From contig CAIQKM010000181.1 in the NCBI GenBank assembly GCA_903872345.1, positions 1 to 35,848 on the forward strand: a stretch of DNA of 35,848 nt, read 5' to 3'. The DNA comes from an uncultured Verrucomicrobia subdivision 3 bacterium (GTDB lineage Bacteria; Verrucomicrobiota; Verrucomicrobiia; Limisphaerales; UBA11358). The notes beneath the pieces were generated by a model. It was given only the letters and a program-made list of their open reading frames with translations, had not been told where the DNA came from and did no database searches. Positions 1-7,320 of the stretch are shown here, one piece after another. The stretch's first letter is position 1. Each line of letters begins with the position of its first letter. The position numbers and the translations under genes were made by a program.

Positions 1-1
1 G

Positions 2-118
2 GCAAACTGCGGGAATGCGGGGTGCCACCCTCAAGGAATCGTCGCAGAATTGAAATCGAAAAATGACCGAACAGTGAAAATATACAGGTTTTACCGACCT
101 GAAATCATTCTCAGCTAA
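2..118 (+). CDS. Possible 3' end of a gene entering from the left (very tentative)
   Basis: The second forward frame is open from the window edge to a TAA at 116-118 and encodes about 38 residues with a protein-like composition (Cys and Gly near the start, then a basic stretch ending in YRFYRPEIILS). Frame 1 is also open, but only to a TGA at 64-66. I do not recognise a family, and with no left context the call is weak. The following stretch, about 119-280, holds no convincing gene; a 64-codon open frame at 141-335 overlaps the next gene and has no protein-like features. Confidence 0.22.
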   Translation, partial: ANCGNAGCHPQGIVAELKSKNDRTVKIYRFYRPEIILS

Positions 119-280
119 ATCTTAACCGGACAGTAGTGATATGATATATAAGCCGTCAAGGAGTCGGCCCATAGTTTTGTGCTATTCCCATAAAGCTGTC
201 AGCCTGCCGCTATGCCGTTACCGCTCCGATTTATGCGAATTCGTGCCCCTTCTTAAAAATTGTTGCATTTCACCCAAACA

Positions 281-321
281 ATGCTATTTATTATACGCGT
301 ATAGAGTACAATATATAGCAT
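281..321 (+). promoter_or_regulatory. Nested palindromes (operator-like) before the NTase gene
   Basis: A 7-bp inverted repeat ATGCTAT (281-287) / ATAGCAT (315-321) brackets a perfect 12-bp palindrome TATACGCGTATA (292-303), ending one base before the ATG at 323. The segment is AT-rich and contains -10-like hexamers (TATTAT 289-294, TACAAT 307-312), but no clean -35 at the usual distance. The position over the promoter and start codon is what is expected of an autoregulatory operator. That the downstream winged-helix protein binds here is inference. Confidence 0.55.
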
Positions 322-322
322 T

Positions 323-928
323 ATGCAATCGGTAATTACTCAAAATAACATTGATGCGGCTTTCAAGCTGTTGGCCGGACGCCTTGACTTGGCTCAAACC
401 GAGCCGATTCGTTTGGTGATATGCGGTGGCTCGGCCTTGATTGCCATGGGCTTGCGCCAACGCACCACCAGAGACGTGGATGTGGTGGCGCTGCTCAATG
501 CCACGAATGAATTGGCCAGCCCAGACCCGCTGCCTGAATTTTTGCTCACTGCCGCCGCCCAGGTTGCGCGTGATTTGGGGTTATTTGACAACTGGCTCAA
601 CAACGGACCGAGCCGTGGTGAAGGAGGACTTTTTCAGATGGGTTTGCCGGCGGGCCTTGGCGGCAGACTGACAGCAAAGGAATACGGATCACGTCTGACT
701 GTCCATTTTATTGGCCGTCTCGACCAAGTTCATTTCAAACTCTACGCGGCAGCCGATCAACGGGACGGCACGCATCTGAACGATCTCAAGGCGCTCCATC
801 CGAATGCCGCCGAACTTGAAGCCGCCGCCCGCTGGGCGATGACCCACGATGTCTCGGAAGGCTTCAGGATGATCTTGAATGAATTGCTCACGCAACTTGG
901 CCATGAATCCATCGCTAAAAACATTTAA
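323..928 (+). CDS. Nucleotidyltransferase-fold protein (DUF6036/AbiEii-like)
   Basis: A 201-aa protein with the hallmark of the DNA polymerase beta-like minimal nucleotidyltransferase fold: GGS at residues 35-37 followed by DVD at 51-53, which would bind metal and NTP. A later block around 139-156 (K139, R147, D154, in the pattern KLYAAADQRDG...NDLKAL) matches the conserved Lys...Asp-Leu region of AbiEii/DUF6036-type proteins. There is no signal peptide or TM segment, so it should be cytoplasmic. It overlaps the next gene by 26 bp, so the two are probably translated together. Proteins of this fold include the toxin half of AbiE-type toxin-antitoxin systems, which modify tRNA or other targets. 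Whether this one is a toxin is inference; a housekeeping or antibiotic-modifying NTase is the alternative. No clear Shine-Dalgarno precedes the ATG. Confidence 0.72.
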   Translation: MQSVITQNNIDAAFKLLAGRLDLAQTEPIRLVICGGSALIAMGLRQRTTRDVDVVALLNATNELASPDPLPEFLLTAAAQVARDLGLFDNWLNNGPSRGEGGLFQMGLPAGLGGRLTAKEYGSRLTVHFIGRLDQVHFKLYAAADQRDGTHLNDLKALHPNAAELEAAARWAMTHDVSEGFRMILNELLTQLGHESIAKNI

Positions 929-1919
929 GGGCGAGTATTTGACTTTGTTGCTGGATTTTCTCTGGCGGCAGTGGTCTGCCTTGGGCGGGGCGGGTCAGGT
1001 GCGGGCAAACGATGATTGGGTCGCCGACCCGGAGGCTCTATTATTGCTGACCTGCACGATGGGCCGTTACGATCCGCGCCTCTTTGATGAAATGCTGGAC
1101 TGGCTGCAAACCAACGGCTGGCTTGTCAATATCATGCGGCTCAAGCGCATTCTCCGTGAGGAAAAATTCGCCGGCGAACGGGTGCTGGCGGCGGTGGCCG
1201 GATTATTGGCCAAAGGAACGGAGACGCCGAAGTGGAAACAGCTTGCCGCATTGCACCCGCTCCCCGCCGCCAACGAGACATTGTTTTTCAGTGAAGACGG
1301 CCAGCCGATTCCCGTGGCCGGCGAACCTGAAGCGATCTTCGCGCGTTACGGGTGGCGGCGCGGGCCGCTGCGATTGCGCGGTTATTCACAGTATTTCCGT
1401 CTGGCGGAAACGGCCAGCCTCATCCTGCAACTCCGCGCATTGCTTGGCATTAGCGTCCGGTGTGAAATTGTGTTTTACCTGCTGACGCATGAGGCGGCTC
1501 ATCCCGCGCAGATTGCGCGTGAGGGGTATTATTTTGAGCGGGCGGTGCAAGGCACGCTGGCGGACATGAGCCGGTCAGGTGTGATTCAAGTGCGCTCGGC
1601 CAATCGGGAAAAACGCTACTGGCTCAAACCGGACGAATGGCTGCGGTTGCTCAATCGCGCCGGCCAACCCGCGCCCCGATGGATCACATGGCCGCCATTT
1701 TTCAGCGCGCTGGAGCAAATCTGGCTGCGGCTGAATAATCCAAAATTGAACGATTTGGAACCGTTACTGCAAGCGTCTGAAGTTCGGCAGCTCATGATAC
1801 AAGTGCGACCCGCTTTGGAACGCGCCGGCTTTGACCGCGCGCTTTCCGATGACCGGCAATACTTGGGCGAATCCTACTTGCCCGTGTTCATTGCCGATGT
1901 AAAAAAACTTCTGTGTTAA
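903..1919 (+). CDS. Winged-helix protein partnered with the NTase
   Basis: A 338-aa protein from the ATG at 903 (an in-frame upstream ATG at 879 adds eight unlikely residues deep inside the previous gene). The N-terminal ~110 residues are helical and rich in Leu/Trp. Residues about 183-247 read as a winged helix-turn-helix: helices through 'EIVFYLLTHEAAHPAQIAR', a recognition-helix-like 'FERAVQGTLADMSRSGVIQV', then a wing and 'RYWLKPDEW'. It is cytoplasmic by composition. The overlap with the nucleotidyltransferase implies coupled expression and a joint role. In AbiE systems the antitoxin/repressor (AbiEi) has a winged helix and precedes the toxin; here the order is reversed and the protein is longer, so it is at most AbiE-like. 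I cannot name a family for the N-terminal part. Confidence 0.68.
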   Translation: MNPSLKTFKGEYLTLLLDFLWRQWSALGGAGQVRANDDWVADPEALLLLTCTMGRYDPRLFDEMLDWLQTNGWLVNIMRLKRILREEKFAGERVLAAVAGLLAKGTETPKWKQLAALHPLPAANETLFFSEDGQPIPVAGEPEAIFARYGWRRGPLRLRGYSQYFRLAETASLILQLRALLGISVRCEIVFYLLTHEAAHPAQIAREGYYFERAVQGTLADMSRSGVIQVRSANREKRYWLKPDEWLRLLNRAGQPAPRWITWPPFFSALEQIWLRLNNPKLNDLEPLLQASEVRQLMIQVRPALERAGFDRALSDDRQYLGESYLPVFIADVKKLLC

Positions 1920-1968
1920 AACCCCCTGACGTTTGTCCTTGAATGCCGGACCTTCCTACCCCACCCTA

Positions 1969-2069
1969 TGCTTGCCAGGGCCCATGGAATAGGGACTTAC
2001 GAACCCCGCCAGGGCCGGAAGGCAGCAACGGTAGTTTGCTCCGTATCTGCCGTGGTCACCCTGGCACTC
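1969..2069 (+). ncRNA. ffs: Small signal recognition particle RNA (4.5S-type)
   Basis: The universally conserved SRP domain IV core is visible: GCCAGGGCCGGAAGGCAGCA at 2008-2027, with the GGAA tetraloop and the asymmetric AGCA internal loop, the Ffh binding site. The ends pair perfectly, TGCCAGGG (1973-1980) with CCCTGGCA (2059-2066), giving the ~100-nt hairpin of the bacterial small SRP RNA. With Ffh and FtsY it targets membrane and secreted proteins to the translocon. Its position about 95 bp upstream of dnaX is a widespread bacterial arrangement. Exact 5' and 3' ends are estimates. Confidence 0.93.
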
Positions 2070-2163
2070 TTCAATTTCCATTCCGGCATTTACCAACCCG
2101 GTCTTTCGCCCTACATTGGGCGAAACCATCGCGGGCGGTCGGCCGGCGGTAATCCAAGCACCC

Positions 2164-3969
2164 ATGTCATACCAAGTCATAGCGCGTAAATATCGTCCGC
2201 AGCGGTTCGCGGATGTCGTCGGGCAGGAACACGTCACCCAGACGCTGGCCAACGCCATTTCGCAGAAGCGCATTGCCCACGCCTATCTCTTTTGCGGCCC
2301 GCGCGGCACCGGCAAGACCACCATCGCCCGCATCTTTGCCAAGGCGCTGAACTGCACCGGCGGCCCGAGCATTGACTTCTCCGATGACGACCTGCGCGTG
2401 CAGGAAATCACCGAAGGCCGGTCATTGGATGTCTTGGAAATCGACGGCGCGAGCAATAACGGCGTGGAACAGGTGCGCGAACTGCGCGAAACCTGCAAAT
2501 ACGCCCCCGCCAACGCGGCCTTCAAGATTTACATCATTGACGAAGTTCACATGCTCTCCACCGCAGCCTTCAATGCGCTGCTAAAAACGCTGGAAGAACC
2601 CCCGGCGCACGTGAAGTTCATGTTCGCCACCACCGACCCGGAAAAGGTGCTGCCGACCATTCTGTCGCGCTGCCAGCGGTTTGATCTGCGTCGCATTCCC
2701 GCCGCGCTCATCACCAAGCATCTGGCGGAAATCGCCGGCAAGGAACAGGTGACCATTGATGCCGCCGCCTTGCACGCCATCGCGCGCGGCGCCGATGGCG
2801 GTATGCGCGATGCCGAGTCCACCCTGGACCAGCTCATCAGTTTTTGCGGCAACCATATTGAGGAAGCCGACGTGCTCTCCATGTTCGGCCTCGCGGCGCA
2901 GAACCAGATTCTCAAGCTGAGTCAGGCCGTACTGGCCGGTGATATTCAAAACGCCCTCACCCAGTTGAACGAACTGGCGCAGGGCGGCAAGGATCTGGGC
3001 CGGTTGCTGGCCGATTTGCTCAACCACTTCCGCAACGTGCTGATCTTCCAGGTTTCCCGGGGTGATCTCACGTTGCTGGAAGCTTCCGAAGCCGAAACGC
3101 AGGCCTTGAAAGAACAAACCGCCCTCGCCACCACGGATGCCCTGACGCGCATTCTGGAGGTTTTTGCCGACGCCGAACTTCGTCTGCGCGATGCCACGTC
3201 CAAGAAAATTCTGCTGGAAGTGGCGCTGTTAAAATCCATCGAAGCGCGCAATGCGCTGCCGATTGACACCATTTTGAAGCAGTTGAACCAGATGCGCAGC
3301 CAGGCGGGGTCGGATGCACCAGCGGTGACCGCCAGTGCCTCGCCCCGGTTCGCGCCGGTTCCAGCCGCTGCTCCATCCCCTGCCCCGACGGCGGCCCCGG
3401 CTCCGCTCGCCTCGACTCCGAAACCCGCCGCGACCGTCCCCCCGCCTCCGGCGCCGGTGGCGGCACCCGCACCTGCTCCTTCGCCCGCCGTGGCAGCGGG
3501 CACGCCGGTTAATTTGGCCGAATTGTGGAATCAACTCGCCGCCGCCGTCAACCGGGCCAGCACTTTTACCGCCGGCTATTTGAAATTTGCCCACCCGGTT
3601 TCGTTTGAAAAACATGTCTTGGTAATTGGCTACGACCCGGAATTTGAAGACTACCTTGGGCTGGTTGATAACGCTCGTAATCACACCCTACTGGCCACGA
3701 AATTAGGTGAAATGGGTTATGCTAACGCGATGATCAAGTTCATCAAGTCGGAAGCCCCGGCCGGTTGGGAACGCAAACCGGTGGCCGCCACTCCGCCCCC
3801 GGCCCCCGCCGCGCCCAAACCCGCCACGGCGGCGACCGCTCCGGAAGCAGCCCCGGTGGAAAAGAAAACCGCCCCGATTGCTTTCAACAAGGAAGAGTTT
3901 AAGAACGATCCGCTGATTCAAAAAGCGCTGGAGGTTTTCAAAGGCACGATTGTGGACGTCCGTGCCTGA
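2164..3969 (+). CDS. dnaX: DNA polymerase III subunits gamma/tau
   Basis: A 601-aa clamp-loader ATPase starting at MSYQVIARKYRP, the standard family N-terminus; an in-frame ATG at 2116 adds 16 non-family residues. AAA+ motifs: Walker A GPRGTGKT at 45-52, Walker B with D126/E127 in IIDEVHM, and the SRC arginine-finger motif at 168-170. An Ala/Pro-rich linker (about 395-460) leads to a C-terminal tau-like domain and a second Ala/Pro stretch near 540-570. Oddity: the zinc module normally found between Walker A and the IDGASNN block (four Cys in most DnaX) is reduced to a single Cys at 64, replaced by an acidic stretch. The protein loads the beta clamp and, through tau, links polymerase and helicase at the fork. 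No slippery frameshift site for gamma was identified. Confidence 0.96.
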   Translation: MSYQVIARKYRPQRFADVVGQEHVTQTLANAISQKRIAHAYLFCGPRGTGKTTIARIFAKALNCTGGPSIDFSDDDLRVQEITEGRSLDVLEIDGASNNGVEQVRELRETCKYAPANAAFKIYIIDEVHMLSTAAFNALLKTLEEPPAHVKFMFATTDPEKVLPTILSRCQRFDLRRIPAALITKHLAEIAGKEQVTIDAAALHAIARGADGGMRDAESTLDQLISFCGNHIEEADVLSMFGLAAQNQILKLSQAVLAGDIQNALTQLNELAQGGKDLGRLLADLLNHFRNVLIFQVSRGDLTLLEASEAETQALKEQTALATTDALTRILEVFADAELRLRDATSKKILLEVALLKSIEARNALPIDTILKQLNQMRSQAGSDAPAVTASASPRFAPVPAAAPSPAPTAAPAPLASTPKPAATVPPPPAPVAAPAPAPSPAVAAGTPVNLAELWNQLAAAVNRASTFTAGYLKFAHPVSFEKHVLVIGYDPEFEDYLGLVDNARNHTLLATKLGEMGYANAMIKFIKSEAPAGWERKPVAATPPPAPAAPKPATAATAPEAAPVEKKTAPIAFNKEEFKNDPLIQKALEVFKGTIVDVRA

Positions 3970-4000
3970 GGTCCAAACAAACGGTTCAGGGACAAGAAAA

Positions 4001-4120
4001 AGTATGTCATAACACTCGCCCTCGCCCCCCGTGAGTGGATGAAACGGTTGCCGCCTATTTCGCGAATCAAGCCGCTGGATTGGCCGGACAGGTGGTCGAA
4101 TGATCAGAAAATGTGCCAGG
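4001..4120 (-). repeat. Dispersed repeat, copy A
   Basis: The reverse complement of this stretch matches 11350-11475 over most of its length. Shared blocks in order are a segment like CCAATCCAGCSGCTTGATTC with CGAA following, then CGGCAACCGTTTC, a GC hairpin part, and GAGGGCGAGYGTTATSACATAC. It begins about 30 bp after the dnaX stop and carries no coding potential of its own. It is probably a non-autonomous repeat family of this genome. Confidence 0.7.
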
Positions 4121-4126
4121 GCAATG

Positions 4127-4232
4127 CCCTCTCCGTGGGGAGAGAGGGTTGGGGTGAGGGGATTTGAGCCGGTAAAACCATCGGCCTCCTCACCCCGGCC
4201 CTCTCCTCCCTCGGGGGAGGCGAGGGAGAAAA
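4127..4232. repeat. REP-like large imperfect inverted repeat
   Basis: The left arm contains CTCTCCGTGGGGAGAGAGGG and then GGGGTGAGG (4151-4159). The right arm contains CCTCACCCC (4188-4196) and then CCCTCTCC...GGGGGAGGCGAGGGAG. The arms pair over most of ~40 nt each, with internal sub-hairpins. Sequences of this 'CTCTCCC-x-GGGAGAGGGxxGGGGTGAGG' type are common extragenic repeats in many bacteria. It lies between dnaX and the converging YXWGXW gene. Confidence 0.65.
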
Positions 4233-4279
4233 CCAGGACAATTTCAAGATGCACCCAACCCCGTCTCCCGGTAACTGGC

Positions 4280-4315
4280 AAAAATAAAAGAGGCTGCCGC
4301 CAGCGCGACAGCCTC
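4280..4315 (-). terminator. Rho-independent terminator of the YXWGXW gene
   Basis: On the minus strand GAGGCTGTCGCGCTGGCGGC pairs back to AGCCTC (stem 4290-4315, ~10-11 bp with one mismatch), directly followed by TTTTATTTTT (4280-4289). It lies 25 bp beyond the stop of the 111-aa gene. Confidence 0.85.
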
Positions 4316-4339
4316 CCGTCAACAACTCATTAACCGGCC

Positions 4340-4675
4340 TTACCGGCGATGCCCCTCGTGGGCCCGGTTCCACTCAAAATGAACCGGACGGTCATAATGG
4401 GCCGGATGATAACGCCAGGCACCCGGCATCCAGACCCAGCGCACCGATTGCCACGACCAGCAACCCGGCGCCCAGACATAATCCACTCCCGGACAATTCG
4501 GCACCCGCTCCACCAGCACCGCCGGAGCCGGACAGGTCGGAACTACCACCACCGGAGCAACCGGCGCCGTTGCCACCACCGGTACACGGAACGAGACACC
4601 AAAACGCACACCAGCGTTGGCCGACAAGGCAGCCGTACCCAGGAGAACCGCCGCAAGCATCATTTTCGTTTTCAT
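4340..4675 (-). CDS. YXWGXW repeat-containing exported protein
   Basis: A 111-aa protein with a signal peptide (MKTKMMLAAVLLGTAALSANA, cleavage after ANA). A Pro/Val-rich segment is followed by the aromatic repeat region YVWAPGCWSW ... VWMPGAWRY, which fits the YXWGXW pattern of short secreted proteins widespread in Verrucomicrobia and Proteobacteria. The C-terminus is rich in His/Arg. Two Cys flank a VERVPN stretch and could form a disulfide. Its molecular role is not established for the family. It is a monocistronic unit: a terminator follows and the upstream neighbour is divergent. A perfect hairpin TAAGGC-loop-GCCTTA (4694-4711) lies in its 5' leader. No strong ribosome-binding site is seen. 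Confidence 0.8.
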   Translation of the reverse strand: MKTKMMLAAVLLGTAALSANAGVRFGVSFRVPVVATAPVAPVVVVPTCPAPAVLVERVPNCPGVDYVWAPGCWSWQSVRWVWMPGAWRYHPAHYDRPVHFEWNRAHEGHRR

Positions 4676-4925
4676 AATGGCTTTCTATTTTTATAAGGCT
4701 TCATTGCCTTACAAAAACCCAGACGGGACATTTGTTTTAAAGTTACATCACGCCCAATTAGCTTTATCACAACTGTTTGCAACGTTTTTAAAACCCACAA
4801 ACAAAACCCGTTCTTCCCCCCATCCACCGCGCAAAATTTGCATAGGAACAGCCGGTTTACACCCCTGCCAAGTGACTTTACTCCCCAAGGCGGTACTCCC
4901 CCCGTTTAGAGCGGCTTGTACCGGA

Positions 4926-4954
4926 TTGTATCGGCAGCGGGTGTGCCTTACTCT
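4926..4954 (+). promoter_or_regulatory. Possible sigma-70 promoter for the two-TM protein
   Basis: TTGTAT (4926-4931), a 17-bp spacer and TACTCT (4949-4954) end 8 bp before the ATG at 4963, so the transcript would be nearly leaderless. The rest of the 4676-4962 divergent region is AT-rich and shows only the small hairpin at 4694-4711. Confidence 0.35.
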
Positions 4955-4962
4955 TAAACCCA

Positions 4963-5334
4963 ATGAACGATCCGGCCAGCCTCATTCCCGAGCCTTCCGC
5001 CAAAGCTTCCGCCCGCCTGAGACTGGCCGGCCGCATTATCTTAGGGGCCGGGATCTTGAGCGCCAGCGTGGTTTATTGGGTGGGCAGCCGCGCCCAGACC
5101 GACCCCGATGACCCGATGATGGCAGGCTATTCCAAAGTGGAAGACCGGCAACTGAACATCATGTATGGCAAAATGGGCTCCACTTTTCACGATCTGCTGG
5201 CCGATCTGGAACGCCCCGGCGCCCTGGCGGTCATCATCATCATATTCTCCATCCTGATCGCCCTCGTCTGTTTCCGCCTGGCCGAACCGTTGCCGCCGGA
5301 GCCGCCGGATAAAAACAACGGAACCGCATCTTAA
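4963..5334 (+). CDS. Small membrane protein with two TM segments, unknown function
   Basis: A 123-aa protein. The N-terminal ~20 residues are polar. A first TM helix spans about 24-44 (IILGAGILSASVVYWVGS). An extracytoplasmic or loop segment of ~45 residues follows, with acidic residues (TDPDDPMMAGYSKVEDRQLN). A second TM helix spans about 88-108 (ALAVIIIIFSILIALVCF). The tail is Pro-rich (PLPPEPPDK). I do not recognise a family. The heparinase-like gene starts 38 bp downstream on the same strand, so the two may be co-transcribed. Confidence 0.62.
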   Translation: MNDPASLIPEPSAKASARLRLAGRIILGAGILSASVVYWVGSRAQTDPDDPMMAGYSKVEDRQLNIMYGKMGSTFHDLLADLERPGALAVIIIIFSILIALVCFRLAEPLPPEPPDKNNGTAS

Positions 5335-5372
5335 GCGCAACCATTCGCCGGGTGGAAACGTCTGTTTTCCCG

Positions 5373-7286
5373 ATGAATTTAGTTTTTTTGCGCGCCACCT
5401 CCCTTTTGGTCCTGCCAGCGATCCTGTTTGCCTCCCGCTTAACCACCCCGGCGGCCGCCTTGCCCGACCCGCAACGCATCCGGGAAATCGCCGGCTGGCT
5501 GCCCGCCCACGCCGCCGGCATTGGCCAGCCCATTGCCAGCCGGGCCGCCTGGGAAAAGGTCGCCGCCGATTACCCCCAGTTAAATGAGGTGATCGCCCAA
5601 GCCGTCAAGGCCGCCGCCAAACCGCTGGAACGTCAGCGGGACGATCTGTTCCTGGAATTTTCGCAAAACGGCAACCGCGAACGCTGGCAAACCGCCGAAA
5701 ATCCCCGGCGCGAACGTATTCAAACCTTCGCCCTCGCCGAGTGTCTGGAAAATAAGGGACGTTTTGTCGCCCCGCTGGAACAGGCCATTGCCGCCATTTG
5801 CGCCGAAAAAACCTGGGTGCTTTCCGCCCACGACCGCAGCCTCCGGAATTTTCATGGTGAAGCCGTTGAAATTGATCTCGGCGCCGCCATGATGGCCGGC
5901 ACGCTCGCCACCACCGATTACCTGCTCGGCGACAAACTGTCGCCCGCCACCCGCCGGCTGATCCACGAAAACCTGCAACGGCGCATTTTCACCCCCTATC
6001 AGTCGGTCATCAACGGAAAAAGCCGGAGCTACTTCTGGATTCATGGCATCAACAATTGGAATGCCGTCTGCCTCGATGGCGTCACCACCGCCGCGCTGGC
6101 CGAACTGGATTCCCCCGCCGAACGCGCCTGGTACATTGCCGTGGCGGAAAAGAATCTTGAATACTATTTCGCCGGTTTCACCCCGGACGGTTATTGCGTC
6201 GAAGGTCTGGGCTATTGGGTTTACGGCTTTGGCAACTATGCCCTCCTGGCCGAAACCATCCGCCAGGCCACGGGCGGGCATCTGGACCTGCTCGCCCAAC
6301 CGCCGGCCGCGCAACCCGCGCTCTTCGGCGCCCGCACCGAAATTCTCAACGGCATCTATCCCTCCATCGCCGACTGCCATCCCGGCAATCAGCCCGCCCC
6401 CGACCTGATGTATTTCCTGAACCGCCGCTTCGGCTGGCAACTGCCCGCCTGGTCGGCTCCGGAACTGAAGGGCGAACTCCATAACCGCGTGACCATGGCC
6501 TTTTTGCCGTCCGACCTCCCGGTCATCCACGCCGAAAACAATCTCGGCGAAATCCCCTGGCGTACCGGGTTTCCGCAAGGCGGCGTCTTTATTTTCCGCC
6601 CCGGCCCCGCCGCACCTGTGCCGTTTGCCGCGTGCATCAAAGGCGGCAACAATGGCGTGAGCCACGGCCACAACGACGCCGGCAGCTTCAGCGTCGTGGC
6701 CGGCCATAACATGGTCATTTGTGATCCGGGCGGCGAAGTCTATACCGCCCGCACCTTCGGTCCCCGCCGCTACGACAGCAAGGTGCTCAACTCCTTCGGC
6801 CACGCCGTGCCCGTCGTGGGCGGTCAATTGCAACACGATGGCAGCGACGCCAAAGCCGTGATCTTATCCACGAACTTCACCGAAGCCGCCGACTCAATTA
6901 CCTTCGACCTCCGCTCCGCCTATTCCGTGGCCGGCCTGAAAAAACTCGAACGCACCTTTGTCTATCAACGGGGAAAATCAGCCGCCCTCACCGTGACGGA
7001 CAACGCCGCTTTCGCCAAGCCGAACACGTTTGAGTCGGCCCTGATCACGTGGGGCACCGTTACCCGCCTGAATGGAAACCGTCTCATCATCCAGGACGGC
7101 GACGACACCGTCGGCGTGGACATTGATACGCAGGGCCAGCCCTGCCACATCAAACAGGAGCGCATTGACGAAGATGTCTCCAACCACCGCCAACCCACCC
7201 GCGTCGGCATCGTGCTGGATGCCAAAGCCACGGCATTCCAAGTCACCCTAAAAATCCAGCCCGCCGCCGGCGCAAACGAAAAATAA
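5373..7286 (+). CDS. Heparinase II/III-family polysaccharide lyase (exported)
   Basis: A 637-aa protein from the ATG at 5373, which begins a clear signal peptide (MNLVFLRATSLLVLPAILFA); a GTG at 5352 would put seven polar residues ahead of it. Residues ~30-380 form the helical toroid expected of the heparinase/alginate-lyase fold, with the conserved stretch HGINNWNAVCLDG and an aromatic segment GLGYWVYGFGNYALLAET. The C-terminal beta-sandwich starts near 415 and carries the family signature NNGVSHGHNDAGSFSV, where His and Asn are candidate catalytic and metal-site residues, followed by CDPGGEVYT. Such enzymes cleave acidic polysaccharides by beta-elimination in the periplasm or outside the cell, fitting the polysaccharide-degrading lifestyle of Verrucomicrobia. 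The substrate cannot be told from sequence. It converges with the EamA gene, 34 bp away. Confidence 0.85.
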   Translation: MNLVFLRATSLLVLPAILFASRLTTPAAALPDPQRIREIAGWLPAHAAGIGQPIASRAAWEKVAADYPQLNEVIAQAVKAAAKPLERQRDDLFLEFSQNGNRERWQTAENPRRERIQTFALAECLENKGRFVAPLEQAIAAICAEKTWVLSAHDRSLRNFHGEAVEIDLGAAMMAGTLATTDYLLGDKLSPATRRLIHENLQRRIFTPYQSVINGKSRSYFWIHGINNWNAVCLDGVTTAALAELDSPAERAWYIAVAEKNLEYYFAGFTPDGYCVEGLGYWVYGFGNYALLAETIRQATGGHLDLLAQPPAAQPALFGARTEILNGIYPSIADCHPGNQPAPDLMYFLNRRFGWQLPAWSAPELKGELHNRVTMAFLPSDLPVIHAENNLGEIPWRTGFPQGGVFIFRPGPAAPVPFAACIKGGNNGVSHGHNDAGSFSVVAGHNMVICDPGGEVYTARTFGPRRYDSKVLNSFGHAVPVVGGQLQHDGSDAKAVILSTNFTEAADSITFDLRSAYSVAGLKKLERTFVYQRGKSAALTVTDNAAFAKPNTFESALITWGTVTRLNGNRLIIQDGDDTVGVDIDTQGQPCHIKQERIDEDVSNHRQPTRVGIVLDAKATAFQVTLKIQPAAGANEK

Positions 7287-7320
7287 TTCCATCCTCAACC
7301 CTCGCCCTGAGCGGACGCCC

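Noticed and set aside
141..335. 64-aa open frame before the NTase gene
   Set aside because: Overlaps the palindromes and the real start, is rich in Cys/Ser/Leu without pattern, and has no ribosome-binding site.
5580..6836. 418-aa open frame antisense to the heparinase-like gene
   Set aside because: GC-rich codon usage opens the complementary frame; the Gly/Ala/Val/Asp-rich translation has no domain pattern, and the plus-strand gene is clearly real.
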